A DNA stretch of 64,000 nt from Alphaproteobacteria bacterium (GCA_024743215.1 JANSWZ010000003.1:434001-498000), one strand, 5' to 3'. Positions 8,478-16,878 are shown, counted from the first letter of the stretch. Notes: generated by a model not told the origin, from the letters alone. Made by a program: numbers and translations.

Positions 8478-8897
8478 TTAACCGCCGCAGCCGCCGATTG
8501 TTACTTTAACCTGATTGGCTGCACGAACGAATGATCCGTCCGACATCTTGGCAATCGCAATCACATCCTGAGTGCCAGCCAAACGCATTCTTGTGGAGGC
8601 ACTGTGAGAAGCAGCCAATGGACCAAAATTGAAGGTCACAACGTCATGGCTGGGGTTGCCAGCTGCAAAAATGGCAATTGATACTGCACCTGGTGCGTCA
8701 ACTGAAACCGGCACGGTGTTGCCATTCTCTGCAATTTCCGGTGTTGTCAGTGTAATGTCACCTTCGCCAACATCTGCGCCGCCGGTAAATTCAGCTATCG
8801 CATCTTCAACGGCGGCTGTGGCAGGCATAGATGGCATGAATGCAAGAGCGGTTGCACCGGCTCCCAGCATCAAGGCCTTGCGTCTTGTGAGTTCCAT
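8478..8897 (-). CDS. soxY: Sulfur-carrier protein SoxY
   Basis: Carrier subunit of 139 aa that holds sulfur intermediates covalently on its C-terminal cysteine. The diagnostic GGCGG tail is present at the extreme C-terminus (IGGCGG). The N-terminus has a Tat signal (LTRRKALMLGAG, cleavage near ATAA), so the folded SoxYZ dimer is exported together. The core is an Ig-like beta sandwich. It sits between soxX and soxZ. Nothing is unusual. A reductive thioredoxin route from SoxS/SoxV/SoxW encoded nearby would keep this cysteine active. Confidence 0.97.
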   Translation of the reverse strand: MELTRRKALMLGAGATALAFMPSMPATAAVEDAIAEFTGGADVGEGDITLTTPEIAENGNTVPVSVDAPGAVSIAIFAAGNPSHDVVTFNFGPLAASHSASTRMRLAGTQDVIAIAKMSDGSFVRAANQVKVTIGGCGG

Positions 8898-8936
8898 CGA
8901 TCTGTCTCCTATCTTAAAGGCAATTCTGACGCCGGA

Positions 8937-9437
8937 TTATTCTTTCAGTGTCAGAAGGTATGCCACCACGTCTTCGATCTGTTGAGCTGTCAAAAGAGGT
9001 GGTAATTCTGCTGTTTTCGCAGCTTTTCCGGTAAAGGCGTTTCCGGGTCGAATATAGCCACTGACCTTGTAGAAGGATGGCATCATTGAATCTTCGAAGG
9101 TCATCTTGGAGTTGGCGACGATGCCGCGCAATTCCGCTTCACTCCATCGTTCGCCAGCGCCATCAAGTGTTGGGCCTACTTCGCCGTGAAAGGGCACTTC
9201 CTTGAGCGCAGTGACCTCATGGCAGGCAATGCAGTTGCCCTGACCACGTGTTATCATCACTTTGCGACCAGCCTCGACATCACCGGGTACGCCGGACAGA
9301 GATTCTGACACCTTGCCCTCATCGTAAACCACTTGCTGTGGTGCTAACTCAGCGGCCAAAGCACTTCCAAAGAATGCAGCACCCAGACCGGCGGCAGCGA
9401 GTGCCGTGGCACCTGCGCGCAGTTTTCCATATCTCAT
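8937..9437 (-). CDS. soxX: Monoheme cytochrome SoxX
   Basis: Electron-accepting subunit of SoxAX, 166 aa. Sec signal at residues 1-29 (AAAGLGAAFFGSALA). Single haem motif CIACH at 69-73. The methionine axial ligand probably comes from the TFEDSMMPSFYKV segment (M118/M119). The start is followed downstream by typical class I cytochrome c features (VGPTLDGAGERW; C-terminal QQIEDVVAYLLTL). It is separated from soxW by a 148-bp gap that contains a perfect ATTC-N8-GAAT site, so soxX probably has its own SoxR-controlled promoter and heads the XYZAB unit. Confidence 0.96.
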   Translation of the reverse strand: MRYGKLRAGATALAAAGLGAAFFGSALAAELAPQQVVYDEGKVSESLSGVPGDVEAGRKVMITRGQGNCIACHEVTALKEVPFHGEVGPTLDGAGERWSEAELRGIVANSKMTFEDSMMPSFYKVSGYIRPGNAFTGKAAKTAELPPLLTAQQIEDVVAYLLTLKE

Positions 9438-9508
9438 AATTTTCTCCCCTAAGCAGCCTCAACTGCTGCCACGAGGATGCAATAATCACCTGCAAAAGGC
9501 AATCACAA

Positions 9509-9524
9509 ATTCAAACTTATGAAT
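9509..9524. promoter_or_regulatory. Putative SoxR operator upstream of soxX
   Basis: ATTC-AAACTTAT-GAAT is a perfect inverted repeat matching the ATTC-N8-GAAT operator known for the SoxR relatives SqrR/BigR. It lies 72 bp before the soxX start in the soxW-soxX gap. A second palindrome (TGCTGCA-T-TGCAGCA) is at 9534-9548. Binding by the local SoxR is inferred. Confidence 0.6.
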
Positions 9525-9585
9525 AGGTTCTTTTGCTGCATTGCAGCAGATGTGGAGCATATTATTTCGTTATCGGCCGTTTCCG

Positions 9586-10170
9586 TCATTCGACCAATGC
9601 TCCGCTGGCTCGAGCTTCTTCCAGTTTTCTGGCATGGTATTTCTGGAAGTGCTCGTCTGTCTCGTACCCTTTTTCAACAACCCATTGAAACATGTGGAGG
9701 GACGTCCATTTGCCAAAGGCACCGGGCATGGTGGCAACGGCAGCCTTATCTGTTGTCATACCGTCTGGCACAGTCTCGGGCAGGAACATGATGGTGGGTG
9801 TAAATACCACACTCCAAGCGCGTGCCGCTGTCTTTTCGGTCAGTTCGCGGCCATCAAGATCAATGACTTCTTCATCACCGAACATATTGTACTGGACGAC
9901 CATAAAGTGCTCCTGAATGTAGGCCGCGACCTCCGGGTCTGACAAAACGGTCTCATGAAGGCGTTCGCAATAAATGCAGCCGCGCTGCTCAAAGATCATG
10001 ACCAGCCGCTTTCCTTCGGCCTCCGCCGTCTCAATATCTTCGGCAATGTCTCGGAATGTGGTGCTGAACCAAGGCTGTTTGTGAAGCCCGTCATCGCCGA
10101 TCTGAGCGCTAAGGGCAGGGGTGCCCAGACCCAGAAAAGCAACCGTCAGAATTGCAATCAAAGATTTCAT
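9586..10170 (-). CDS. soxW: Periplasmic thioredoxin SoxW-like
   Basis: Secreted thioredoxin-fold protein of 194 aa. Signal peptide at 1-22. The redox motif CIYC is at residues 65-68 inside MIFEQRGCIYCERL. The TPT cis-proline segment is present (VVFTPTIMFL). SoxW proteins receive electrons from the membrane protein SoxV and are thought to keep Sox components reduced. The ATG at 10170 follows GGAGGAAAAG. An upstream ATG at 10182 would include that ribosome-binding site and is rejected. It lies 27 bp after soxV in the same transcription direction, matching the VWXYZAB order of Paracoccus. Confidence 0.88.
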   Translation of the reverse strand: MKSLIAILTVAFLGLGTPALSAQIGDDGLHKQPWFSTTFRDIAEDIETAEAEGKRLVMIFEQRGCIYCERLHETVLSDPEVAAYIQEHFMVVQYNMFGDEEVIDLDGRELTEKTAARAWSVVFTPTIMFLPETVPDGMTTDKAAVATMPGAFGKWTSLHMFQWVVEKGYETDEHFQKYHARKLEEARASGALVE

Positions 10171-10197
10171 CTTTTCCTCCAAAGGTTTGTTTCAGTT

Positions 10198-10935
10198 CTA
10201 ACCGATCTGGCCAAGGGCTGGAAACCACTCCAGCATGAGATAGGACAGAGTTTGCATGGATCCGGTCAAAAACAGAATTCCGGTCAGGACCAGCAGGCCG
10301 CCCATGATTTTTTCAACCAGGGCCATGTGTCTGCGAAAGCGGCTCATGAAGCGCATGAAAGGCCCCGCAAAGAAGGCCGCCAAAATAAATGGGATGCCAA
10401 TTCCAAGTGCATAGGCAAACAGCAGGACGGCCCCGTTCAAAGGATCGCCACTTGTGCTTGCGACCAACAATATGGTGGCCAGGACCGGGCCGACGCATGG
10501 TGTCCAGCCGAAGGCGAAAGCCAATCCGACCACATAGGCACCGAGCAGGCCTATGGGCTTGTTGCGCACCTGAAACCGGGCTTCACGGAACAACAGGCCG
10601 ATGCGCAGTACACCTAAAAAATGCAGGCCAAGAATGATTATGATTGCACCTGCGACATAGCTGAGCGTGGTCAGGTGCTGGGTCACAAATGATCCGACCA
10701 GAGAAGCACTTGCCCCCAAGGCGACGAACACTGTGGCAAAACCCAATACAAAGAACAGGGATGCAACCACAACCCGGCCCATAAGCACAGGTGGTCGCTC
10801 ATCATCTGTCAGTTCGTCCAGACTGACGCCAGCCAGAAAACACAGATAGGGAGGAACAAGTGGCAGCACGCACGGAGAGGCGAAGGACAACAGCCCGGCC
10901 GCCAGCGCGCCGCTTAGTGATACTGTAAGGTCCAT
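10198..10935 (-). CDS. soxV: CcdA-family thiol transporter SoxV
   Basis: Polytopic membrane protein of 245 aa with six predicted helices, a CcdA/DsbD-gamma homologue. The two redox cysteines sit in the conserved contexts SPCVLPLVPPYL (C22) and TPCVGPVLATIL (about 145). It passes reductant from cytoplasmic thioredoxin to periplasmic SoxW/SoxS. It is the first gene of the leftward sox unit and is divergent from soxS across a 151-bp intergenic region with an operator-like site. A general cytochrome-maturation CcdA is the alternative, but the neighbourhood favours soxV. Confidence 0.92.
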   Translation of the reverse strand: MDLTVSLSGALAAGLLSFASPCVLPLVPPYLCFLAGVSLDELTDDERPPVLMGRVVVASLFFVLGFATVFVALGASASLVGSFVTQHLTTLSYVAGAIIIILGLHFLGVLRIGLLFREARFQVRNKPIGLLGAYVVGLAFAFGWTPCVGPVLATILLVASTSGDPLNGAVLLFAYALGIGIPFILAAFFAGPFMRFMSRFRRHMALVEKIMGGLLVLTGILFLTGSMQTLSYLMLEWFPALGQIG

Positions 10936-10991
10936 GCTGCTTGTTCCACCCTGTCTGAGCCGTCTTGAATGCGTTGTGCGGCACAGTTCAT

Positions 10992-11007
10992 ATTCAGATA
11001 TTACAAT
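10992..11007. promoter_or_regulatory. Putative SoxR operator in the soxV-soxS divergent region
   Basis: ATTC-AGATATTA-CAAT matches ATTC-N8-GAAT with one mismatch. It lies between divergent soxV and soxS, the position where Paracoccus SoxR binds. The assignment is by motif and location only. Confidence 0.5.
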
Positions 11008-11086
11008 TTGTTTCTGTTTTCAGCAATCGGGAAAGCTGCTATAACGTTACGGAATGTGTAAAAGACGATTTTAGAAAGGCCTGCTG

Positions 11087-11533
11087 TTGAAACTCGGGAC
11101 CACCCAACATGTGCTGCTTGCGCTGGGCTTGATAACCTGTTTCTGGGTTGTTCCGGCGAAAGCTGCAGAGCTGATCATGATGGAGCAGAAAGCCTGCCAC
11201 TGGTGCGAACGCTGGCATGCGGAAATTGGTCCGATTTATCCCAAAACAGATGAGGGCAAGCGGGCGCCGTTGCGCAGTGTCGATATTCACCAACCTATGC
11301 CTGACGATCTGCGCGGCATCCAGATGGAACGCTTTACGCCCAGCTTTGTGCTGGTTCAGGATGGTGTTGAACTTGGCCGTATTCGTGGATATCCCGGTGA
11401 CGAGTTGTTTTGGTGGATGTTATCTGATCTCATGAACAAGCTGCCTGCTTCCTCCCCCGGGTCAGCTCCTGCGCTCGATTCTGCGGTACCGATTTCGGAC
11501 CCCACGGCGTTGGGCAACGCTACAAAAACCTGA
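11087..11533 (+). CDS. soxS: Periplasmic thioredoxin SoxS
   Basis: Exported thioredoxin-like protein of 148 aa. Hydrophobic signal at residues 8-26. Redox motif CHWC at 37-40 in MEQKACHWCERW, and a conserved FTPSFVL cis-proline strand. In Paracoccus SoxS keeps SoxYZ in its reduced, active form. The start is taken as TTG 1087 bases into the 10-kb mark (11087), with AGAAAGG eight bases before it. Starting at a later GTG would destroy the signal peptide. It is followed 14 bp later by soxR. The C-terminal 30 residues are Pro/Ala/Ser-rich and not part of the fold. Confidence 0.87.
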   Translation: MKLGTTQHVLLALGLITCFWVVPAKAAELIMMEQKACHWCERWHAEIGPIYPKTDEGKRAPLRSVDIHQPMPDDLRGIQMERFTPSFVLVQDGVELGRIRGYPGDELFWWMLSDLMNKLPASSPGSAPALDSAVPISDPTALGNATKT

Positions 11534-11547
11534 CTGGTGTTCTTGAC

Positions 11548-11910
11548 ATGTCTGTAACCGATAGCCGTTCTCAATCCTCCAATGCCCTGCCGGTTCTCGG
11601 TGATGGAAAATCCATGGATGCCATGATGGATAGCGCCAAGGAAGCAACCGATTTTCTCAAGGCGCTTGGGCATGAAGGTCGGTTGATGATCCTGTGCCGC
11701 CTTGTCGAGGGCGAATGCTCGGTGACCGAGATGGAAGAGTTGTTGTCCGCTCGTCAAGCCGCAGTTTCACAACAGCTTGCGCGCCTCAGGCTTGAAGGTC
11801 TGGTCAAGACCCGCCGCGAGGGAAAGGTGATGTATTATTCGCTGGCTGATGAGCGCGTGGAGCGCATGATCGGGTTGGTCTATGACCTGTTCTGCCAGGA
11901 TGACTGCTGA
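11548..11910 (+). CDS. soxR: ArsR-family sulfur sensor SoxR
   Basis: Repressor of 120 aa with an ArsR winged helix (residues 28-105; recognition helix around ARQAAVSQQLARLR). C50 (LMILCRLVEGE) and C116 (VYDLFC) coincide with the conserved cysteine pair that forms a di- to tetrasulfide link in the SqrR/BigR/SoxR group. C57 and C120 are extra. It is expected to repress sox genes until reactive sulfur modifies the pair. It is co-transcribed with soxS. Candidate operators (ATTC-N8-GAAT type) are found at 9509, 10992, 11958 and 16883 in this window. A start at a later ATG (11614) would also leave the domain intact. Confidence 0.92.
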   Translation: MSVTDSRSQSSNALPVLGDGKSMDAMMDSAKEATDFLKALGHEGRLMILCRLVEGECSVTEMEELLSARQAAVSQQLARLRLEGLVKTRREGKVMYYSLADERVERMIGLVYDLFCQDDC

Positions 11911-11955
11911 GCCTTTGGCTCTCCTCTGATTGCAAATCTGGTTGATATCGTATAT

Positions 11956-11977
11956 ACATTCAAAAAAACTAATATGT
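11956..11977. promoter_or_regulatory. Putative SoxR operator before the YeeE/flavocytochrome unit
   Basis: ATTC-AAAAAAAC-TAAT (11958-11973) embedded in a 22-bp element beginning ACATTC and ending ATATGT. The same 22-bp element occurs inverted at 16879-16900 with 19 identical positions. It lies just upstream of the permease gene's ribosome-binding site. Confidence 0.55.
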
Positions 11978-11992
11978 CGGGAGGTCTGCAGC

Positions 11993-13081
11993 ATGGAGGA
12001 GCTGTCGCCGGGCACGACTGCAGCTCTTTGCGGGTTGGCAGGCGGTGGGGCCCTTGGCTTTGCGGCGCGTTGGGGTCGGTTTTGCACACTTGGAGCCATT
12101 GAAGACAAAGTGCTTGCCGGAAACGGCCTGCGCTTGCGTATGTGGGGACTTGCAATCGCCATTGGCGCTCTTGCAACATACGGGCTGCATGGCAGCGGCT
12201 TGATTGATATTTCCCGGACATTTTATCTTGCTTCACCGACAACTTTGATTGCCACACTTGTGGGGAGTCTGATTTTCGGTTTTGGCATGTCACTTGTCGG
12301 GACGTGTGGATTTGGAACTCTGGCCCGCATTGGGGGCGGAGATCTGAAATCAATCGTTACTTTTCTCGTGATGGGCATTACCGCTTATGCCACATTGGGT
12401 GGTGCCGCAGCTTATCTGCGGATCGGTCTTGGTGTGCCTGCCAGAAATCTTGACCCGAGCAATGCTGGTTTTGCATTTGCAATTGAACAGTTCATAGGTG
12501 TTCCAGCCAGCATCGCAGGCATCTTTCTGGCCTTGTTGCTGGTTGGATTTTGTCTGTCTTCCAAAGCGCTGCGGCAGAATGTCAGGGTGCTTTTCACGGC
12601 TGCGCTGGTGGGACTTACCATTGCCTTTGGCTGGTTTGCCACGGGCGTTTTGGCGTATGATCCATTTGAGGCTTACCCCATTGAATCGTTTACGTTTTCA
12701 GCGCCATTGGGCGAAGCTCTGATCTATGTCATGACGATGACCGGTGCCAGTTTGAAATTTGGTATCGGCGCCGTCGCAGGTGTCGTTGTTGGGGCAGCAA
12801 TTACGACCCTGATCCAACGACATTTTCGCTGGGAAGTGTGCGATGATGCCCGTGAAATGCGCCGGCAGATGTTGGGTGGCGTGCTCATGGGATTTGGTGG
12901 TGTTACCGCGTTGGGCTGCACTGTGGGGCAAGGTCTTTCAGCAGCGTCTGCATTGGCCTATTCTGCCCCGATAGCATTGATCGGAATGTATCTGGGCGCG
13001 TGGATTGGTCTGCATGCCCTGGTTCATGGATCCGTGCTTGAGCCTTTGAAACAGGTCTGGCCGTTGGGGAGCCGTCAATGA
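11993..13081 (+). CDS. YeeE/YedE sulfur-compound permease
   Basis: Membrane protein of 362 aa with about nine or more helices. The three functional cysteines of the thiosulfate-uptake YeeE family appear in conserved contexts: GRFCTLGA (C31), VGTCGFGTLARIGGGDLKS (C105) and ALGCTVGQG (C309). In E. coli YeeE this cysteine relay passes thiosulfate across the inner membrane. Here a role in moving sulfur between periplasmic oxidation and cytoplasm is inferred. The ATG at 11993 follows CGGGAGG; an upstream start at 11930 would run through the operator. The stop overlaps the next gene by 4 bp (ATGA), so it is co-translated with the sulfide dehydrogenase subunits. Confidence 0.9.
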   Translation: MEELSPGTTAALCGLAGGGALGFAARWGRFCTLGAIEDKVLAGNGLRLRMWGLAIAIGALATYGLHGSGLIDISRTFYLASPTTLIATLVGSLIFGFGMSLVGTCGFGTLARIGGGDLKSIVTFLVMGITAYATLGGAAAYLRIGLGVPARNLDPSNAGFAFAIEQFIGVPASIAGIFLALLLVGFCLSSKALRQNVRVLFTAALVGLTIAFGWFATGVLAYDPFEAYPIESFTFSAPLGEALIYVMTMTGASLKFGIGAVAGVVVGAAITTLIQRHFRWEVCDDAREMRRQMLGGVLMGFGGVTALGCTVGQGLSAASALAYSAPIALIGMYLGAWIGLHALVHGSVLEPLKQVWPLGSRQ

Positions 13082-13395
13082 GATATCTGAATATGGTCCG
13101 GTGCATTGCAGTGGCGGGCTTTTTGTTGGGATTTGCCCATGCTGCTTCCGCCGGTGATGTGGAATATGGCGCCTATCTTGCGGCTGAATGTGCATCCTGC
13201 CATCGCGCTGGAGGTGATGATGAACGACAAATTCCAGCCATTGCAGGCCTTGAGGAAGAAACCTTCCTGACGGTGATGCAGGCCTATAAATCGAAAACTC
13301 TGGAAAACATAGCCATGCAGACAATTGCAAGCGGTCTGGATGAGGAACAACTGGCGGCGCTTGCTGCCTATTTTGCAAGTTTACCAACTGAATGA
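13078..13395 (+). CDS. Cytochrome c subunit of sulfide dehydrogenase (SoxE/FccA-like)
   Basis: Exported single-haem cytochrome of 105 aa. Signal peptide at 1-25. CASCH at residues 38-42. A C-terminal helix (DEEQLAALAAYFASLP) is typical of small class I cytochromes, and a candidate Met ligand is in ENIAMQTI. It pairs with the flavoprotein encoded next, and the two genes overlap or abut. Paracoccus SoxE is diheme, whereas this protein has one haem site, so it is closer to a monoheme FccA. It would accept electrons from the flavoprotein and pass them to the respiratory chain. Confidence 0.88.
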   Translation: MRYLNMVRCIAVAGFLLGFAHAASAGDVEYGAYLAAECASCHRAGGDDERQIPAIAGLEEETFLTVMQAYKSKTLENIAMQTIASGLDEEQLAALAAYFASLPTE

Positions 13396-13406
13396 GGAGG
13401 AAACGT

Positions 13407-14684
13407 ATGTCCATTTCATCGAAACTTTCCAGGCGGAAGTTTAATGCGCTGTTGGGAGCAGCGTCATTAACCACATTGGCCACGCCCAACATTGCTCTTG
13501 GGGCAAAGCCCAAAGTGGTGGTTGTTGGTGGCGGTGCCGGGGGCGCGACAGCCGCACGTTATATTGCCAAGGATTCAAACGGCGAGATTGATGTGACGCT
13601 GGTGGAACCCAACAAGCGTTACTACACATGCTTCTTTTCAAATCTATATCTGGGTGGCTTTCGTGATTTTGCCTCCATCGGGCATGGCTATGACAAGCTG
13701 GTGAGCGAATATGGCATCAATGTCGTGCATGACTGGGCCGTTGGCGTTGATGGAGCTGCGAAAACCGTTGCTCTGGGGTCCGGTGCGAGTCTTGGCTATG
13801 ACAGGTTGGTGCTGTCGCCCGGTATCGACATGAAATATGACAGCGTACCGGGTTATTCGGTTGAGGCCCAAAGCCGCGTACCTCATGGCTGGAAATCAGG
13901 GACCCAGGTTCAAATCATCAAGGACCAAGTTGAGGCATTGCCTGAAGGGGGAACCTTCATCATGGTGCCGCCACCAAACCCTTTCCGGTGTCCTCCTGGT
14001 CCTTATGAGCGCGTCTCGATGATCGCCCACATTCTGAAACAAACAAACCCGACTGCAAAAATCATTGTGCTGGATCCCAAAGAGAAATTCTCAAAACAGG
14101 GTCTGTTTTCCGAAGGTTGGGAAAGACACTATCCAGGCATGGTGGAGTGGATTGGCTCAGATATTCATGGCGGTATTTCAAATGTTGATACTGATAACAT
14201 GACTGTCGAGACTGATTTCGACACGTTTGAAGCTGATGCAATGAGTGTGATTCCAGGGCAAAAGGCTGGTGCTATTGCGATGCATGCTGGCGTGACGGAT
14301 GGTGACTGGGCACCGATTGTGCCGGCATCCATGCAGACAAAAGCCGATGAGGCGATTTATGTTCTTGGTGATGCGTCTGTTGCCTCTGCCATGCCGAAAT
14401 CGGGCTTCTCTGCCAACAGTCAGGCCAAGGTGGCAGCTAATCATATTCGGGCAGAACTTACGGGAAGTCGTGTGTTCGACGCCCGTTTTGCCAATACATG
14501 CTGGAGCTTGATTGCGCCAAATGATGGCGTGAAGGTTGGTGCTCGGTATCAGGCAGGAGCTGAATCAATTGAAAGTGTTGAGAGCTTTATTTCACAAACC
14601 GGTGAAAGTGATGAGCTTCGCAAGACTACCTATGAGGAGTCGGAAAGCTGGTATGCAGCCATGACCGATGATCTGTTTGGATAG
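13407..14684 (+). CDS. soxF: Flavocytochrome c sulfide dehydrogenase flavoprotein (SoxF/FccB)
   Basis: Tat-exported FAD enzyme of 425 aa that oxidises sulfide to sulfane sulfur. Tat motif SRRKFNALLG. FAD-binding GGGAGG at 41-46. C75 in RYYTCFFSN matches the cysteine that links covalently to FAD in FccB. C195 (PFRCPPGPYER) and a later Cys (FANTCWSL, about 353) match the redox disulfide. The ATG at 13407 has GAGGAGG just upstream and is preferred over the ATG at 13392 that overlaps the previous stop. It belongs to the YeeE-cytochrome-flavoprotein unit. It probably handles sulfide from thiocyanate or COS breakdown as well as from the environment. Confidence 0.94.
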   Translation: MSISSKLSRRKFNALLGAASLTTLATPNIALGAKPKVVVVGGGAGGATAARYIAKDSNGEIDVTLVEPNKRYYTCFFSNLYLGGFRDFASIGHGYDKLVSEYGINVVHDWAVGVDGAAKTVALGSGASLGYDRLVLSPGIDMKYDSVPGYSVEAQSRVPHGWKSGTQVQIIKDQVEALPEGGTFIMVPPPNPFRCPPGPYERVSMIAHILKQTNPTAKIIVLDPKEKFSKQGLFSEGWERHYPGMVEWIGSDIHGGISNVDTDNMTVETDFDTFEADAMSVIPGQKAGAIAMHAGVTDGDWAPIVPASMQTKADEAIYVLGDASVASAMPKSGFSANSQAKVAANHIRAELTGSRVFDARFANTCWSLIAPNDGVKVGARYQAGAESIESVESFISQTGESDELRKTTYEESESWYAAMTDDLFG

Positions 14685-14700
14685 ATCCTGAAGCCAAAAC

Positions 14701-15804
14701 CTATTCTGCCGGAATAAGCTTTGACGTCGCGTCGCCCTTTGGGCGGCGCGCCGTTTGCAGTTTCATCGTGACAAAGCTGCCAACCAGAATGGCAGCAAGT
14801 GAAATCAGCGATGAGGGAGCAACGGTCGAAAGGCCGGTCACGCCCTGGCCAACTGTGCAGCCCAGCGCAGTCACTCCGCCAAACCCCATCAGCACGGCAC
14901 CGCTCAGATAGCGCAACACAGAGCGCTCATTGACAAAACCGTGAAAGCGGAAGCGACCAGATATGGCCGCGCTGACAAAAGCACCCACCAAGACGCCTCC
15001 GACCAAGGCAATTGAAAAGCGTATGGTGTCGCCGGTAAAGATCATCAGATATTGTACGCTTTCCGCAATTGGCGCGACGAAGCTGAGTGACGTGAGTTGG
15101 GTCGGGTCAAAATCGTCCAGCCCCACAACACCTGTAATGAACCATCCCAGAACCACCAGCAGACCAATGGCAATGCCTGGCAGCGCGGCGCGTCCAAAGC
15201 CGCGCCCTCGGGTGGTTAGAATAACAGCAATTGCCAGCGCCACTACGAGGCCGAAAAATACACTGATGAGGCTTGCATTGTCGGCAAACAGGGACGCCGG
15301 TGTGACCTCACTTGCGATGAGGTTTTCCAGTTCAATTCTTGGCAATGCCAAAATTCCGCGCAAGGTCGCATAGGCCGTGATGCCGGTGACCAGAAGCGTT
15401 ACGACGGCGCGGGCATTTCCGGAAGCTGCCAGCACCAGAAGGCGGCTGACGCATCCGCCGGTGAGCACCATGCCAATGCCAAACAGCAGCCCACCAACGA
15501 TCAGAGGCAAAGGGCGAATGGGGACGGACCAGTAAATGCTCTGCGACAGGTCAATGAGACCCGTGTAATGTATGGCCTGTGTTCCAATAAGCGCTGCCAG
15601 AACGGCAAAGCCGATCAAGCCTGTGCGATATCTGGCTGGCGTATCATCCTGTAATGGTGTCGCCCATTCGGCCACCGCTGCACGCATGCAGTATTTGCTG
15701 ATTTCCGCAATGATACCAAATAGAATGCCAAGCCCAAAAGCGCCAAACACCACCAGTGTCGCCGTCTCATAGGTTTCACGCAGATTTTCCAGAAGCTCGA
15801 ACAT
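14701..15804 (-). CDS. Second YeeE/YedE permease
   Basis: Membrane protein of 367 aa, convergent with soxF (16 bp between stops). It keeps the three family cysteines: SKYCMRAA (C39), TGGCVSRLL (C118) and ALGCTVGQG (near the C-terminus). About ten hydrophobic segments. It is a clear paralogue of the permease at 11993 but divergent overall, so this is not a recent duplication. Substrate is presumably thiosulfate or another small sulfur species. The ATG at 15804 (MFELLENL) is preferred over an upstream TTG at 15822, with GGGGCC as a modest ribosome-binding site. Confidence 0.88.
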   Translation of the reverse strand: MFELLENLRETYETATLVVFGAFGLGILFGIIAEISKYCMRAAVAEWATPLQDDTPARYRTGLIGFAVLAALIGTQAIHYTGLIDLSQSIYWSVPIRPLPLIVGGLLFGIGMVLTGGCVSRLLVLAASGNARAVVTLLVTGITAYATLRGILALPRIELENLIASEVTPASLFADNASLISVFFGLVVALAIAVILTTRGRGFGRAALPGIAIGLLVVLGWFITGVVGLDDFDPTQLTSLSFVAPIAESVQYLMIFTGDTIRFSIALVGGVLVGAFVSAAISGRFRFHGFVNERSVLRYLSGAVLMGFGGVTALGCTVGQGVTGLSTVAPSSLISLAAILVGSFVTMKLQTARRPKGDATSKLIPAE

Positions 15805-15896
15805 AGAAGGCCCCAATTCCAAACAGGGCAGTGTGTTACACCCTGCGGTCGGTTTGGCAGAGGCAATCGTTTGCGAAAGGTCCGCTCAAAAGGAAA

Positions 15897-15921
15897 TATT
15901 TGCCTGTCACAAAGGCAAATA
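15897..15921 (-). terminator. Candidate terminator after the SoxH-like gene
   Basis: Perfect 8-bp stem (TATTTGCC at 15897-15904, GGCAAATA at 15914-15921) with a 9-nt loop, 25 nt after the metallo-beta-lactamase stop. A T-rich stretch follows on the minus strand. AT-rich stem, so moderate confidence. Confidence 0.45.
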
Positions 15922-15945
15922 GCGCAATTATGCAGGTTCAGGCGC

Positions 15946-16866
15946 TCATGGCGCGACAAAACGATAGGCAGAACTGTGTCGTTCCGCCCGACCAAAGCCC
16001 GGATAGGGCAAGTGGTAACCGATCAATTCCATCTGCCGTGTCGCAAGGAAATCCAGCAGGCGCTTTCTTGTGATGATGCTGCGCTCGGAGCTGATATCCT
16101 GCCCAAATGGCCATTCTGGATGCTCAAAGGTTATGATTGGATGGGCCAACGCATCGCCCAGCACCAGCAATTGCTCTGATCCTTCCCTGATTTCAAAGGA
16201 ACAATGGCCTGGCGTGTGACCGGATGTGTCATGTGCGTAGATGCCACTGAGCAACTCGCTTTCCGGCTTGAACAGCGTGATTTGGTCAGACAGGATCTCC
16301 AATCGGCGCTTGGAGCCGACAGCCAATCCCTGTTGATCCTCGCGCACCTTGCTGACGGTGTCCGGATCAGTCCAGAAAGCCCATTCCGGCTCCGATATGT
16401 AGTAGTTGGCATCCGGGAAAAGCAGATCGTCAAAATCATCGAGCAATCCCCAAAGGTGATCAGGGTGGGCATGGGTGAAAATGACATCGGTTATGTCTTC
16501 GGGCGTGAGGCCAATGGCATCCAAAGCATCTGGCAATTTGCCTGTGGTCGGGAGAAACTGACTGCCGCCGCCAACATCAAACAAAATGATGCGGTCACCG
16601 GTTTGATAGAGCGTCAGATTACAGGGTGGTTCCAACTGGTCTGTGGGCAAATTGTGACTGGTCAGAAGCGCGGTCATGGCGTCATCGGCAACGTCCGGGT
16701 ACATGAAGCTGGTTGGGAAACTCATATGGCCATCGCTGAGAATGGTAACTTTGCCATTGCCCAGGGTTTTTTCGCTGGCGGCGAAGGCGGGACGGTTAAG
16801 ACCCAATGCGGCGGCTGCACCAATCAGGCCGGCTCCAGCCAGTAATTCGCGGCGATCCAAGGTCAT
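15946..16866 (-). CDS. Tat-exported metallo-beta-lactamase-fold hydrolase, SoxH-like
   Basis: Protein of 306 aa. Tat signal LDRRELLAGAG. The zinc-binding HxHxDH motif is intact (FTHAHPDHLWG, H132/H134/D136/H137), followed by later ligand His/Asp in GHTPGHCSF and LVLGDALAHP. SoxH of Paracoccus is a periplasmic MBL protein encoded at the end of its sox locus, dispensable for thiosulfate oxidation and of unknown reaction. This gene matches in fold, export and context. A 22-bp operator-like element directly upstream resembles that before the YeeE unit, supporting co-regulation with sox genes. Confidence 0.82.
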   Translation of the reverse strand: MTLDRRELLAGAGLIGAAAALGLNRPAFAASEKTLGNGKVTILSDGHMSFPTSFMYPDVADDAMTALLTSHNLPTDQLEPPCNLTLYQTGDRIILFDVGGGSQFLPTTGKLPDALDAIGLTPEDITDVIFTHAHPDHLWGLLDDFDDLLFPDANYYISEPEWAFWTDPDTVSKVREDQQGLAVGSKRRLEILSDQITLFKPESELLSGIYAHDTSGHTPGHCSFEIREGSEQLLVLGDALAHPIITFEHPEWPFGQDISSERSIITRKRLLDFLATRQMELIGYHLPYPGFGRAERHSSAYRFVAP

Positions 16867-16878
16867 GACATGCTCCCA

